From an uncultured Collinsella sp. (GTDB lineage: Bacteria; Actinomycetota; Coriobacteriia; Coriobacteriales; Coriobacteriaceae), in the NCBI GenBank assembly GCA_934654775.1, contig CAKUGR010000010.1:1-64000 (forward strand): a DNA stretch of 64,000 bases, in the 5' to 3' direction. Positions 44,694 to 54,110 of the stretch are shown one piece after another (within the stretch, counting starts at the first letter, position 1; the number at the start of each line of letters is the position of its first letter). Position numbers and translations under genes: made by a program. The notes below the pieces were generated by a model. The model was not told the origin of the DNA, did no database searches, and worked only from the letters and a program-made list of their open reading frames with translations.

Positions 44694-47033
44694 ATGGCTC
44701 AAGATAAGTTCGACGTGGGTGGCATGACGTGCGCCGCCTGCCAGGCGCACGTGGACCGTGCCGTGAGCAAACTCGACGGCGTCCAAAGCGTCGCGGTCAA
44801 CCTGCTCGCCGGCTCTATGCTGGTCGACTACGATCCCGCGCAGGTCACGCCCGACGACATCTGCACCGCCGTCGACCGCGCGGGCTACTCGGCATCGCCC
44901 GTCAGCGCGGGCGCCGAAGCCGCCCCAGGCGGCAGCGCGCAAGCCAGGTCCGGCGCCGTCCATATGGAGTCGCCCACCAAAAAGCTGGAGGTCGCCGCCT
45001 CCGCCATGCGCACCCGCCTCATCATCTCGATCATCTTCCTCGTCCCATTGTTCTACATAGGCATGGGGCACATGCTCGGCTGGCCGCTGCCCGGCATCTT
45101 CACCGACCACACCCACAGCATGACGCTCGCGCTCACCGAGCTCGTCCTACTCATTCCCATCGTCTACGTCAACGACGCGTACTTTATCAACGGCTTCAAG
45201 TCGCTCGTGCACGGCGCGCCCACCATGGATGCCCTCATCGCCGTCGGTGCCACGGCTTCCATTGCCTGGTCGCTCTACGCCATGTTCATCATGGCCGACC
45301 AGCTGGCCGCCGGACAGGTCCACGAGGCCATGATGACGGGCATGGACAACCTGTATTTTGAGAGCGCCGGCACGATTCTGTCGCTCGTCACCGTGGGCAA
45401 GTACCTCGAGACGCGCAGCAAGTCTAAGACCGGCGGTGCGATCGAGGCGCTGATCGACCTTGCGCCCAAGACTGCGACCGTCGTGGCCGAGGACGGCACC
45501 GAGACCACCGTCGACGTCGACGCCATCCTGCCCGGCCAGGTGCTGCGCGTGCGCCCCGGCGAGTCCATCCCCGTCGACGGCGTGGTGCTCGAGGGTGCCT
45601 CGGCCGTCGATGAGAGCGCGCTTACCGGCGAGTCCATCCCCGTGGAAAAGACCGCCGGCGACACCGTCAACGCCGCCACGGTCAACTGCACTGGTTCGTT
45701 CACCTTTCGCGCTACGCGCGTGGGCGCCGATACGTCGCTCGCCAAGATTATCCAGCTTGTGGAGGACGCCAATGCCACCAAGGCGCCCATCGCCCGCATG
45801 GCCGATAAGGTCGCCGGCGTGTTTGTGCCCGTGGTGTTTGCGATCTCGGCCGTGACCTTTGTGGCATGGATGGTGCTGACCGGAAGCGTAAACGAGGCTC
45901 TCACCTCCGCTGTGGCCGTGCTTGTGATCAGCTGCCCGTGCGCGCTGGGCCTGGCCACGCCCGTCGCCATTATGGTCGGCACCGGCAAGGGCGCCGAGAT
46001 GGGCATTCTGTTTAAGAGTGCCGAGGCGCTGGAGAACCTGCGCAGCGTGGGCACCGTGGTGCTCGACAAGACGGGCACCGTCACCCGCGGCAAGCCGGCT
46101 GTGACCGACATTGTGGTGGCCACGCGCGCCGACAGCTCGCCCGCCATGAGCGAGAAGGCGCTGCTCAAGCTGGCCGCAGCGCTGGAGCGCCAAAGCGAGC
46201 ACCCGCTGGCCGAGGCAATTATGGCCGAGTGCGAGGCGCGCGGGATCGTCGCACGCATGGTCGAGGACTTTGCCGCCGTGCCCGGGCGAGGCGTTACCGC
46301 GCGCGAGGGACAAAACGTCATCGCTGCCGGCAACGTGCGTCTGATGAACGAGCTTGAGGTCACCGTGCCCGCGGGCCTTGCCGAGCAATTTGCCGCCGAG
46401 GGCAAGACGCCGCTGTTCTTCGCCAAGAACGGCGAGCTTGCCGGCACCATCGCCGTGGCAGACGAGGTCAAGGAGACGAGTGCCGGAGCTATCGCCGCGC
46501 TGCGCTCGCTCGGCGTCGACGTGCGCATGCTCACCGGCGACAACCGCGTGACGGCCGAGGCCATCGCCCGCCGCGTGGGACTGGGCCGCGAGCAGGTCAT
46601 CGCCGACGTTCTGCCCGCCGATAAGGAGCGCCACGTGCGCGAGCTGCAGGACGCGGGCGGCAAGGTCGCCATGGTGGGCGACGGCATCAATGACTCCCCC
46701 GCCCTGGCGCGCGCCGACGTGGGCCTTGCCATCGGCACCGGCGCCGACATCGCCAAGGAGGGTGCCGACGTGGTGCTCATGCGCAGCGACCTCATGGACG
46801 TCGCCCGCGCCATCGAGCTTTCGCGCGCCACGATCCGCAACATCAAACAGGATCTGTTCTGGGCACTGTTCTACAACGGCATCGGCATTCCGCTGGCAGC
46901 GGGCATGTTCTTCCCCCTCACCGGATGGCAGCTCTCGCCGATGTTTGGCGCCGCAGCCATGAGCCTGTCGAGTGTCTGCGTCGTAAGCAATGCCCTACGT
47001 CTGAAATCCTTTAAGCCTAAAACGGCGCACTGA
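44694..47033 (+). CDS. copA: Copper-exporting P1B-type ATPase (779 aa)
   Basis: It pumps Cu+ out of the cytoplasm using ATP. One N-terminal metal-binding domain has [11 protein letters not shown] (residues about 8-18). Eight spans are expected. The motifs are LTGESIPVE, the membrane CPC ([11 protein letters not shown]), the phosphorylated DKTGT, the SEHPLAEAI of the nucleotide domain and [10 protein letters not shown]. The length is normal for the family. ATG 44694 follows GAAAGGAGAAGCC. The metallochaperone-like and CsoR-like genes follow on the same strand. Confidence 0.95.
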   Translation: MAQDKFDVGGMTCAACQAHVDRAVSKLDGVQSVAVNLLAGSMLVDYDPAQVTPDDICTAVDRAGYSASPVSAGAEAAPGGSAQARSGAVHMESPTKKLEVAASAMRTRLIISIIFLVPLFYIGMGHMLGWPLPGIFTDHTHSMTLALTELVLLIPIVYVNDAYFINGFKSLVHGAPTMDALIAVGATASIAWSLYAMFIMADQLAAGQVHEAMMTGMDNLYFESAGTILSLVTVGKYLETRSKSKTGGAIEALIDLAPKTATVVAEDGTETTVDVDAILPGQVLRVRPGESIPVDGVVLEGASAVDESALTGESIPVEKTAGDTVNAATVNCTGSFTFRATRVGADTSLAKIIQLVEDANATKAPIARMADKVAGVFVPVVFAISAVTFVAWMVLTGSVNEALTSAVAVLVISCPCALGLATPVAIMVGTGKGAEMGILFKSAEALENLRSVGTVVLDKTGTVTRGKPAVTDIVVATRADSSPAMSEKALLKLAAALERQSEHPLAEAIMAECEARGIVARMVEDFAAVPGRGVTAREGQNVIAAGNVRLMNELEVTVPAGLAEQFAAEGKTPLFFAKNGELAGTIAVADEVKETSAGAIAALRSLGVDVRMLTGDNRVTAEAIARRVGLGREQVIADVLPADKERHVRELQDAGGKVAMVGDGINDSPALARADVGLAIGTGADIAKEGADVVLMRSDLMDVARAIELSRATIRNIKQDLFWALFYNGIGIPLAAGMFFPLTGWQLSPMFGAAAMSLSSVCVVSNALRLKSFKPKTAH

Positions 47034-47185
47034 TGCACCCGACCTTGCCCCTCAAACCGTCGCTCACGTACCCAAGTACGCTTCGCTCCTCTTTCGGGGC
47101 AATCTCGGGCACCTCAGCGCACCTTTAAGATGACGCTGTTCACGACTAAACTGTCAGATAATCTCAATCGATAAGGAGTACACCC

Positions 47186-47407
47186 ATGCGTTACACAATC
47201 AAGACTTCCGGTCTCATGTGCGGCCACTGCGACGCCACCGTCGAGACGGCACTGCTCAACGTTGCCGGCGTGACCGACGCCGATGCCGATCACGAGAGCC
47301 AGACCGTCCAGGTGGAGTGCGCCGACACCGTGACCGCCGAGCAGCTCGCCGCCGCCGTCGAGGGCGCGGGTGAGAAGTTCCACGCCCTATCTGTGACCGC
47401 CGCGTAG
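47186..47407 (+). CDS. Heavy-metal-associated domain protein, CopZ-like (73 aa)
   Basis: A single HMA domain with the metal-binding MCGHC near residue 12. Proteins of this kind carry Cu+ to CopA in the cytoplasm. ATG 47186 follows AAGGAG. It has a 150-bp gap upstream, so it may have its own promoter; a short inverted repeat CGTACCCAAGTACG lies in that gap. Confidence 0.85.
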   Translation: MRYTIKTSGLMCGHCDATVETALLNVAGVTDADADHESQTVQVECADTVTAEQLAAAVEGAGEKFHALSVTAA

Positions 47408-47451
47408 CAGCTGCCGCACCAACAGACACCGCCGTCCAACCAGCCCCTCAG

Positions 47452-47519
47452 AAGTTGCGGTGAAATAGTTCCGGTTTAAACGCTTTAAGCCTTCAATCAG
47501 GAACTATTTCACCGCAACT
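47452..47519. repeat. Family B inverted repeat, copy 3
   Basis: AAGTTGCGGTGAAATAGTTC faces GAACTATTTCACCGCAACT in a 68-bp unit. The change from GGGAC to GTTCC is matched on both arms, so pairing is kept. Confidence 0.85.
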
Positions 47520-47563
47520 GAGGATGAGGTATTTGAAGGATCGACCAGAAACGAGGACCCGCC

Positions 47564-47836
47564 ATGATGGCAGACCACAAATCGGTGACCCGCATGCTCA
47601 AGACGGCACGCGGCCAAATCGACGGCATCTTGCGGATGGTCGAGGAGGACCGCTACTGTGTCGATATTTCCACGCAGCTCATGGCAACGCAGGCGCTCCT
47701 CGCGCGCATTAACGCCGACGTGCTCAAGGCCCACATTGAGGGCTGCGTCGCCTCGGCAATTGAATCGGGCGACGAGGAACTCAAGGCCGCCAAGCTTGCC
47801 GAGATCGAACGCGTCGTCGACAAACTCGCCAAGTAA
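47564..47836 (+). CDS. csoR: CsoR/FrmR-family copper-responsive repressor (90 aa)
   Basis: An all-helical DUF156 protein with the CsoR ligand set: cysteine in RYCVD and the pair in HIEGC, the C-H-C pattern of Cu+-sensing members (FrmR has a different third ligand). It should release the copA operator when copper binds. The position after copA and the HMA gene fits. ATG 47564 follows CGAGGACCCGCC. Confidence 0.88.
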   Translation: MMADHKSVTRMLKTARGQIDGILRMVEEDRYCVDISTQLMATQALLARINADVLKAHIEGCVASAIESGDEELKAAKLAEIERVVDKLAK

Positions 47837-47838
47837 TC

Positions 47839-47902
47839 GGTGCATTGGGGACAGGTACGTTTGCACCACCTTGGTGCAGATTGACCTATCCCCAATGCAC
47901 CA
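47839..47902. repeat. Family C inverted repeat, copy 2
   Basis: GGTGCATTGGGGACAGGT faces ACCTATCCCCAATGCACC. This copy has TTGGGGACAGG in place of AAGGGGTCAGG on one arm, mirrored on the other. Confidence 0.8.
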
Positions 47903-47948
47903 AAAGGGGTATAAAGGCGTGCAGTATATCGAACGAAAGGCAATTCGC

Positions 47949-48422
47949 ATGAATGACTTTATGAAGGGTCGCAACGGCGCCGACGAACTCACCGTCGTGT
48001 TGGGCTTCGCCGGCATTGTCATCGCGATGATCGGATCGATGGCCCGTATCCAGTGGCTCAGCTGGATCGCCATCGCCGTGATCGTGCTCGGCGTGCTGCG
48101 CGGTCTGTCCAAAAACATCGACGCGCGCCGCAAGGAGAACGACGCCTTTGTCACGGCGACCGCAAACGTCCCCGGCCTAGGCAAGTTCGTCGCCAGCTTG
48201 GGCGGCGGGACTGCAGCTGCCAACGCCTCGCGCACGGCCGGCACCAGCAAGGAAGACTTTGAGCGCGCCAAGCGAACGGCCAAGAAGATGTGGAAGGGCC
48301 GCAAGACCACGGCATACCTCAAGTGCCCCAACTGCGGTCAGATGCTGTCCGTCCCCAAGGGCAAGGGCAAGATCCGCGTCACCTGCCCCAAGTGCCACGC
48401 CAAGATGGAAACGCGCTCCTAG
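47949..48422 (+). CDS. Small membrane protein with C-terminal zinc ribbon (157 aa)
   Basis: Two close spans lie at residues about 15-50 (LGFAGIVIAMIGSMARIQWLSW...). A basic middle part follows. The end holds CPNCGQMLSVPKGKGKIRVTCPKCHAKM, a zinc ribbon of the type often annotated as FmdB- or MJ0042-like. The ribbon should be cytoplasmic. The family is common, its role unknown. ATG 47949 follows AAAGG at 8 bases. Confidence 0.75.
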   Translation: MNDFMKGRNGADELTVVLGFAGIVIAMIGSMARIQWLSWIAIAVIVLGVLRGLSKNIDARRKENDAFVTATANVPGLGKFVASLGGGTAAANASRTAGTSKEDFERAKRTAKKMWKGRKTTAYLKCPNCGQMLSVPKGKGKIRVTCPKCHAKMETRS

Positions 48423-48445
48423 CAGCTACACCATAGGAAAAATAA

Positions 48446-48480
48446 AAGCCGAGGCCTCGTGTTGAGACCTCGGCTTTTTT
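48446..48480 (+). terminator. Bidirectional terminator between convergent genes
   Basis: AAGCCGAGG and CCTCGGCTT pair around a 13-base loop with its own GAG/CTC match. TTTTTT follows on plus and TTTATTTTTCC on minus. Confidence 0.9.
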
Positions 48481-48513
48481 GAGCGCGGCAAAGGGGCCGT
48501 CCCTTTGTCACAC

Positions 48514-49884
48514 CTATGCCACGCCGTCGCGGGCGAGCTCCTCGGCCAGCGCTTCGGCAGGCATGGCCATAATCGCGTCGAGCTCGGCGTCCACCTCGGG
48601 AATACGCTTCACCTTGAGTTTGCGCACCAGGTTGCCGCAGCACATCACATGCATTGGCCCACGCAGAGCACACAGGTCATCGAGCGGGTTCTCGCGCGTC
48701 ACCAAAATGTCGGCCGCCTTGCCGCACTCGATCGTACCGGTCTCGTCACCCAGGCCCAGTAGCTCAGCATTGACTTGCGTGGCCGTATGCAGCGCAAACG
48801 CATTGCTCACGCCCACGTACTTGGCAAAATAGGCCACCTCGCGCCACATGTCGTACTGGGTCACGAACGGGCAGCTCGAGTCCGTGCCCAGGCCCACCTT
48901 AACGCCTGCTTCCAGGGCGGCACGAGCACTCTCGATAATGCCCGAGCACACGATGTCGCCGTTCTTCTTTTGCGTGTCAGTCGAATGAGTCTTCTCCGGA
49001 TCGAGCAGTACGAACGGCAGCGCCGGGCTGATCGTGCAGGTCACGCTCGGCGCGCGTCCCTCGAGCTGCGTTCCCGCGGCGCCGCGGTACAGTTCCAGAA
49101 TCTCGGGCGTCAGCGGAGCGCCGTGCTCGATTGTGTCGACGCCGGCCTGGAGCGCGGCCTTCACACCTTCGGTGCTCTCGACATGGGCCATGACCGGAAG
49201 GCCAACCCCGTGCGCCGCCTTGCACGCCGCCGCGGCGACATCGACCGGCATGCGCAGCACACCCGGCTCGCCCACCTCGGTCGCGTCGAACACACCACCC
49301 GTCACGAACAGCTTAATGACGTCGGCGCCGCGCGCGTACAGGTCGCGCACCTGCTCGGCCGCCTCGGCGGGGGTATTGGCAACTTGTGCAAACAGGCCCG
49401 CGCCGTGGCCGCCCGGCACCGTGACGCCCGTGCCCGGCGCCACCAGGCGCGGACCCGGATACTTGCCGGCATCGATGGCATCGCGCACGGCAATATCGGC
49501 AAACAGTGGATCGCCCGCGCCGCGCACCGTGGTCACACCGCTTGCCAGCTGCTGCTGGGCGCTGCCCTTGAGGATATGGCGGACGATGGCGCGGCCCACA
49601 GGATTATCGAGCTTCTTCATGAGCGCGCCCGCATCGCCCGCCGAAACCGGCTTGCCCGAGCCGCACAGATGCACGTGCATGTTGATAAGGCCCGGCATGA
49701 GATACGCGCCGCCCAGGTCGATGACCTCGGCACCCGCTGGTGCCTGCGCCACGGCACTCGGGCCGATCCACGTGATGACGCCGCGTTCAACAGCCACGGC
49801 CATATCGGACTGCGGCTCCATATGCTCCGAGCCATCCAGAATAGTCGCATTGATAAACAACGTGGGACGATCGGCAGTCGCCAT
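48514..49884 (-). CDS. Metal-dependent amidohydrolase (456 aa)
   Basis: The amidohydrolase barrel motifs are present: HVH in NMHVHLCG near 75, a likely carboxylated lysine in VIKLFVTGG near 200, histidines in MAHVES and TIEHG, and the aspartate in GLGTDSSCPF. It resembles the Xaa-Pro dipeptidase/imidazolonepropionase-related branch, often annotated only as amidohydrolase family. The substrate is not known. ATG 49884 (MATADRP) is chosen as GGGGGAGGAG precedes it at 7 bases; the upstream frame has no such site. The gene is alone on its strand. Confidence 0.88.
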   Translation of the reverse strand: MATADRPTLFINATILDGSEHMEPQSDMAVAVERGVITWIGPSAVAQAPAGAEVIDLGGAYLMPGLINMHVHLCGSGKPVSAGDAGALMKKLDNPVGRAIVRHILKGSAQQQLASGVTTVRGAGDPLFADIAVRDAIDAGKYPGPRLVAPGTGVTVPGGHGAGLFAQVANTPAEAAEQVRDLYARGADVIKLFVTGGVFDATEVGEPGVLRMPVDVAAAACKAAHGVGLPVMAHVESTEGVKAALQAGVDTIEHGAPLTPEILELYRGAAGTQLEGRAPSVTCTISPALPFVLLDPEKTHSTDTQKKNGDIVCSGIIESARAALEAGVKVGLGTDSSCPFVTQYDMWREVAYFAKYVGVSNAFALHTATQVNAELLGLGDETGTIECGKAADILVTRENPLDDLCALRGPMHVMCCGNLVRKLKVKRIPEVDAELDAIMAMPAEALAEELARDGVA

Positions 49885-50033
49885 ATCGGGCTCCTCCCCC
49901 TCGATTAACATGAACATTTGTCCATTATCGCCCAGCGCGGCAGGATCGCTGCGGACATATCGGTTAACGGAAAAGGATGAGACACGGAGAACGGAATGCA
50001 TTGCAGTCCCATCCCAGCGACATCCGGGAAATG

Positions 50034-50249
50034 TCTAGATCTGTAACAGGCAGACCGTCTTTAACCTTCCAAATGTTACAGATCGAGATCTTTCGGCACC
50101 GCGTCAAACCTTTGTCTCAATCTGTAACAGTTGGGTCGAATTTTGGCCGTTAGATGTTACAGATTGAGATCTTTTAGCGGCAGCCAATCTTCTGTCTCGA
50201 TCTGTAACAGTTGCGAGGCCGAACGGCCCCTTGTTGTTACAGATCGAGA
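50034..50249. repeat. Family A array 4 (three hairpin units)
   Basis: Units begin at 50034, 50115 and 50195, directly before the end of the DUF559-like gene. Together with array 5 it brackets that gene. Confidence 0.9.
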
Positions 50250-50291
50250 CAAACTCGGCAGGAACAACCACATCCGCGTCAGTTGCACCCC

Positions 50292-51362
50292 TCAGCGCCC
50301 ATACCACTGCCGCCTCCATTGCTCAGCCAAATCGGCCCGCTGCGGAATGCCCGCCAGACTCATCTTTTCAGCCAGCTTCCCCGGATTCTTGAGCTCATCA
50401 AACGTAAACCTAAGCACCTTGTGCCCGAGCATCGTCAGATGAGACTCTCGCTGACGTTCTGCCACGAACGGGTCGACCGACTCCCGATCCTCACCATCCT
50501 GCAGGATATACTTTCCCTTTCCGTCGAGCTCGCCGATAACGCATGTCCCGTCCTCGAGCCTCCAAAAATAATCAACGCGAAACACTTGGCTCGGATCAAG
50601 CGGGTCGCGAAACTCCACCTGCAACTCTGGCACCGGGAAACCGTATGCAATAAAGAACGCCCGGAAGCGCGACTCGCCACCGTTTTCGGACAGCCCGTCC
50701 GCATACGATGCGATCACCTGCGCCCTGCGATGCCCTCGCCTGCCCTCGCAATCGGCGCGGAGGCGCTCGCACAGGTCATCGCGCGATACGCCCTTTGCTC
50801 GCAACGCAGAATCGGCAATCGCCAGGCCATACGAAAACGGCGCGCGCAGCAGGCAATCCTCTACCGTGCGCCAAAACGGCGTCACCCGCACGCCATCAAC
50901 ACGCTCGAGTGCGCCCGCCATCTGCGGACGCAACAACCTGCACCCGCTGCTCAACGTCACCGAGCAACCTGTCTTAACAAGAAATCGCGGCCCGAGCAAA
51001 TCATTCGGCACCTCCAGGCCCCACAGAAGCGCCGCGTCATATCCCCAAAACGCCCAATCGGGATGAAACTCCGCAAGACCCTTGATGGTCCGCAGCGCCC
51101 GCTCCGGCGGCGTCAGCGAATCCCAATCATGCTGAAAACAGAACAGGTGCGGCTCGGGCTCCGCAATATCATCGGTTCCCACATGCCGTCGCAGCCACAT
51201 GAGCTCGGCATTGTCGTGCGTCACAAGCAGCACGCCTTGTTCAGCCGCCTCCGTGAGTCTGGCAAGCATCCTATTCCGCGCCAAGGTGTTACGTGTTGCA
51301 TGCCTGTGTTTGAAAACGGTATTAGACACTTCCATCACCACCACATCGGACAAATGAGCCAT
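50292..51362 (-). CDS. AbiEi/DUF559-like protein with PD-(D/E)xK-type end (356 aa)
   Basis: The N-terminal and middle parts resemble AbiEi-type antitoxin-like proteins of actinobacteria. The C-terminal 130 residues have the DUF559/Vsr-like nuclease pattern: FRVDYFW, then VIGELDGKGKY, then HKVLRFTFDEL, which gives D...ExDxK. No partner toxin (AbiEii) is next to it. Whether it cuts DNA is unknown. The start is uncertain (ATG 51362 or 51335), with no clear ribosome site, because array 5 lies immediately upstream. The codons and base content look like those of its neighbours. Confidence 0.7.
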   Translation of the reverse strand: MAHLSDVVVMEVSNTVFKHRHATRNTLARNRMLARLTEAAEQGVLLVTHDNAELMWLRRHVGTDDIAEPEPHLFCFQHDWDSLTPPERALRTIKGLAEFHPDWAFWGYDAALLWGLEVPNDLLGPRFLVKTGCSVTLSSGCRLLRPQMAGALERVDGVRVTPFWRTVEDCLLRAPFSYGLAIADSALRAKGVSRDDLCERLRADCEGRRGHRRAQVIASYADGLSENGGESRFRAFFIAYGFPVPELQVEFRDPLDPSQVFRVDYFWRLEDGTCVIGELDGKGKYILQDGEDRESVDPFVAERQRESHLTMLGHKVLRFTFDELKNPGKLAEKMSLAGIPQRADLAEQWRRQWYGR

Positions 51363-51386
51363 CGCCGCTGTCGCCGCCGACAAACG

Positions 51387-51521
51387 TCTCAATCTGTAAC
51401 AGGAAGACGTTCTCCAGCCCCCCAAACGTTACAGATCTAGACAAACCAGCGGCGCCCGAGCGTTCGTCTCGATCTGTAACAGGTAGACCGGTTTTTGTCC
51501 CTAAACGTTACAGACCGAGAC
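51387..51521. repeat. Family A array 5 (two hairpin units)
   Basis: Units begin at 51387 and 51467. The first starts only 25 bp upstream of the chosen start of the DUF559-like gene, so promoter or leader must lie in or beyond the array. Confidence 0.9.
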
Positions 51522-51561
51522 ATAAAGGCAGAAGGCAAGGCAGGCGACAACCGTCCATCCC

Positions 51562-52269
51562 CTACTCCCACTCCTGCTCGTAGATGTTGAGCGACTTGAC
51601 GTACCGCCCCTGGGCGCCCATGATGTCGCGAACCAGGCGCAAAAAGAAGCTAATGCAGGAGGTGTCAAAACCGTCCTGCAGATCCTCCGGATGCACCGCA
51701 CCCGGCCCGTCGACCGCCGTGTCGCTCAGGCGCGCAATGTCGTACAGATAGAGCTGCCCCGCCGTCAGCCAAACATCGTCCACGCACGCGAGGCGCACCG
51801 CGATCGCGCCATCGTTCCAGTGCTCCTTTTGCACGATGTGCGGGTCGTAGACGTCAAAGCGACGGTCGGTGCGCGTATCCTTCAGCACGACCATGCCAGT
51901 CGCGAGATCCTTGTCCAAAATGCCAAAGCGCGAGAAATACTGCGTGTCACGCACCTGCTTAAGTCGCCCGAGCGAAGCAGGGAAAACTGACGCTGGCGGC
52001 TCCTCCACATAAAGTTCCAACAGCGTCTTGCCGTGGTAATAGGGGCGCTCAAACAGCAACCAATCGGTAAACGCCATGTTGTAGGCCATGATTTCGTTTT
52101 GAGAAGGTTCCTCGCAATAGCTGAGCCACGGATCGACGATAATCTCGAACTGCTCGCGCGCCGGCTCCAGAAATTGAAACTTCCGCAGCATCCAAAAGTG
52201 AGCCATGTCGGCAATATCGTTGCCGACGGCTTCGGCCAGCTGTGCTCGGTCAAAAACTTGGTCAGTCAT
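51562..52269 (-). CDS. Conserved-looking protein of unknown function (235 aa)
   Basis: I do not recognise the family. The protein is soluble, rich in aromatic residues (FWMLRKFQFLEP, FTDWLLFERPYYHG, VYDPHIVQKEHW) and acidic at the end. No signal, span or metal motif is visible. ATG 52269 has GAGGAGG six bases upstream, so it is clearly translated. It ends 40 bp from array 5. Confidence 0.65.
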   Translation of the reverse strand: MTDQVFDRAQLAEAVGNDIADMAHFWMLRKFQFLEPAREQFEIIVDPWLSYCEEPSQNEIMAYNMAFTDWLLFERPYYHGKTLLELYVEEPPASVFPASLGRLKQVRDTQYFSRFGILDKDLATGMVVLKDTRTDRRFDVYDPHIVQKEHWNDGAIAVRLACVDDVWLTAGQLYLYDIARLSDTAVDGPGAVHPEDLQDGFDTSCISFFLRLVRDIMGAQGRYVKSLNIYEQEWE

Positions 52270-52623
52270 GGCATCCTCCTCAAACTAATGGACCTCAATT
52301 TGAGCTTACGAGGAGGGCGAGCAACCGAGGCAAGCGCGGGCAAAATAGGCCTTCGACTGCAAACCAGATGCTAACCAAACACTTGACGGGATACTTGACC
52401 GAATAAGCGAACCGCAAAGAAACCGCAGGTAGACATAGACAGCCAACCCGCCCTTTTGAGCCAGATGCCCGCAGCCACCACAGAAACAACAGGTGACCAC
52501 GGCCCAAGAAGTCGACAAATGAACACCCGTACGTCGACAAACGAGCAAATCGCTCGCAAAGAGTGTCCCCAACGACTAGACAAAAAAATGACTAGTCATT
52601 GGGGACGTTCTTAAATGACTACT
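52270..52623. other. 354-bp non-coding gap between the 51562 gene and gltD
   Basis: Two direct copies of GTCGACAAA (52511-52519 and 52533-52541) are 22 bp apart, and a family D-like inverted pair follows at 52565-52606. No reading frame with a ribosome site and no good promoter hexamers were found; the rest is unexplained. Confidence 0.4.
52565..52606. repeat. Family D-like inverted pair
   Basis: GTCCCCAACGACTAG faces CTAGTCATTGGGGAC with a centre of A residues. It lies just past the gltD stop and could act as a terminator hairpin, but no T-tract follows it. Confidence 0.6.
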
Positions 52624-54105
52624 TTACAGCTCCAACGCCTCGGCGACTTCGGCTGCGCAGGCCAGGGCATCGGCCATGGCACTCACAACGAGCGAGCTGC
52701 CGTTGCGGGCATCACCCGCCACATACACCGGCGCGGCATCCGCGGCGACACCCTCCGTGCGAGCCGCGAGGTGCGAGCCCTCGGAGGCCATCACCGGCAG
52801 CGGACGACCAGCGGTGGCAACAGGCACGCTCACCGCATCGAACACGCCATGCTCGGGACCCGTAAAGCCGCAGGCGATGAGCACCAGCTGCGCCGGCACC
52901 TCGTGCTCGGAGCCCGCGATGCGCTCGGGCTTTCCCGCCGACCAGTCCAGATCGACCACGCGCAGACCCGCAGCCGCACCCTTCTTGTCCAGCAGCACCT
53001 CGAGCGTATCCACGCCCCAGGCACGCATCTCGCCACCCATCGCAGCGATAGCCTCCTGCTGGCCGTAGTCGGTCTTCTTAACGTTGGGCCACTGCGGCCA
53101 GGGGTTGCTCGCCGTGCGCTTATCGGGCGCCGCCGGCAAGAACTCAAACTGGCGCACGCTGCGCGCACCCTGGCGCACCGCGGTACCCACGCAGTCGTTG
53201 CCGGTATCGCCGCCGCCAATGACCACGACATCCAGGCCGCGCGCGTTCACCGCGGGCTCGCCGCCATCGAGCACCGAGACAGTCGAAGCCGTCAGGTAGT
53301 CCACCGCGTACACCACGCCCGGAGCATCCACGTTCGCAGCCGAAAGACCGCGGGGCGCACGAGCGCCGGCAGCCACCACGACGGCGTCAAAGTCATCGAG
53401 CTCGGCCGCCACCGCAGGGTTCGTAACGTCGACACCCAGCTCAAACACAATGCCCAGCTCGCGCATGAGCGCCACGCGGCGCTCGACCACGGACTTCTCG
53501 AGCTTCATATTGGGAATGCCGTACATGAGCAAGCCGCCCGGGCGGTCGTCGCGCTCAAACACCGTCACGCGGGCGCCACGACGCGCAAGCTCCCATGCTG
53601 CCACCAGACCAGCAGGACCGGAGCCCACCACGGCAACCGTGGGCGCGCCCTCCCCCGCCGGCTCAAAACGGCGCGGACCGCCGCTTGCCCATTCGTGATC
53701 GCTGATCGCACGCTCGTTGTCATGGATCGTCGTGGGCTGGCCATCGACCGAACCCAGGTTACACGCGGCCTCGCACAGCGCCGGGCACACGCGACTCGTG
53801 AACTCGGGCATGGGCGAGGTGAGCGACAGACGCTCGGCAGCCTCGTCCCAGCGGCCGCGGCACACCAGCTCATTCCACTCGGGAATCAGGTTGTGCAGCG
53901 GGCAGCCACTCGGTCGCGCCTTGCCAAAGCTCGCGCCCATCTGGCAAAACGCCACGCCGCACATCATGCAGCGGCTCGCCTGGGCACGACGTGCATCGTC
54001 ATCGAGCTCCACGTACAGCGGATCAAAATCATGGCTGCGCTCCTCCACGGGGCGAAGCTCGTGGGTCACGCGATCGATATCAAGAAAAGCACCGGGCTTA
54101 CCCAT
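52624..54105 (-). CDS. gltD: Glutamate synthase small subunit (493 aa)
   Basis: It takes electrons from NADPH and passes them to the large subunit. The N-terminal Fe-S part has CMMCGVAFCQMG and CPALCEAACNLG. The FAD site is VVGSGPAGLVAAWELA with a following GGLLMYGIPNMKLEK, and the NAD(P) site is VIGGGDTGNDCVGTA. A closing YVAGDARNGSSLVVSA completes the FAD fold. The length is normal. It follows gltB by 5 bp with AAGGAGG 10 bases before ATG 54105. Confidence 0.95.
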   Translation of the reverse strand: MGKPGAFLDIDRVTHELRPVEERSHDFDPLYVELDDDARRAQASRCMMCGVAFCQMGASFGKARPSGCPLHNLIPEWNELVCRGRWDEAAERLSLTSPMPEFTSRVCPALCEAACNLGSVDGQPTTIHDNERAISDHEWASGGPRRFEPAGEGAPTVAVVGSGPAGLVAAWELARRGARVTVFERDDRPGGLLMYGIPNMKLEKSVVERRVALMRELGIVFELGVDVTNPAVAAELDDFDAVVVAAGARAPRGLSAANVDAPGVVYAVDYLTASTVSVLDGGEPAVNARGLDVVVIGGGDTGNDCVGTAVRQGARSVRQFEFLPAAPDKRTASNPWPQWPNVKKTDYGQQEAIAAMGGEMRAWGVDTLEVLLDKKGAAAGLRVVDLDWSAGKPERIAGSEHEVPAQLVLIACGFTGPEHGVFDAVSVPVATAGRPLPVMASEGSHLAARTEGVAADAAPVYVAGDARNGSSLVVSAMADALACAAEVAEALEL

Positions 54106-54110
54106 GGCAC

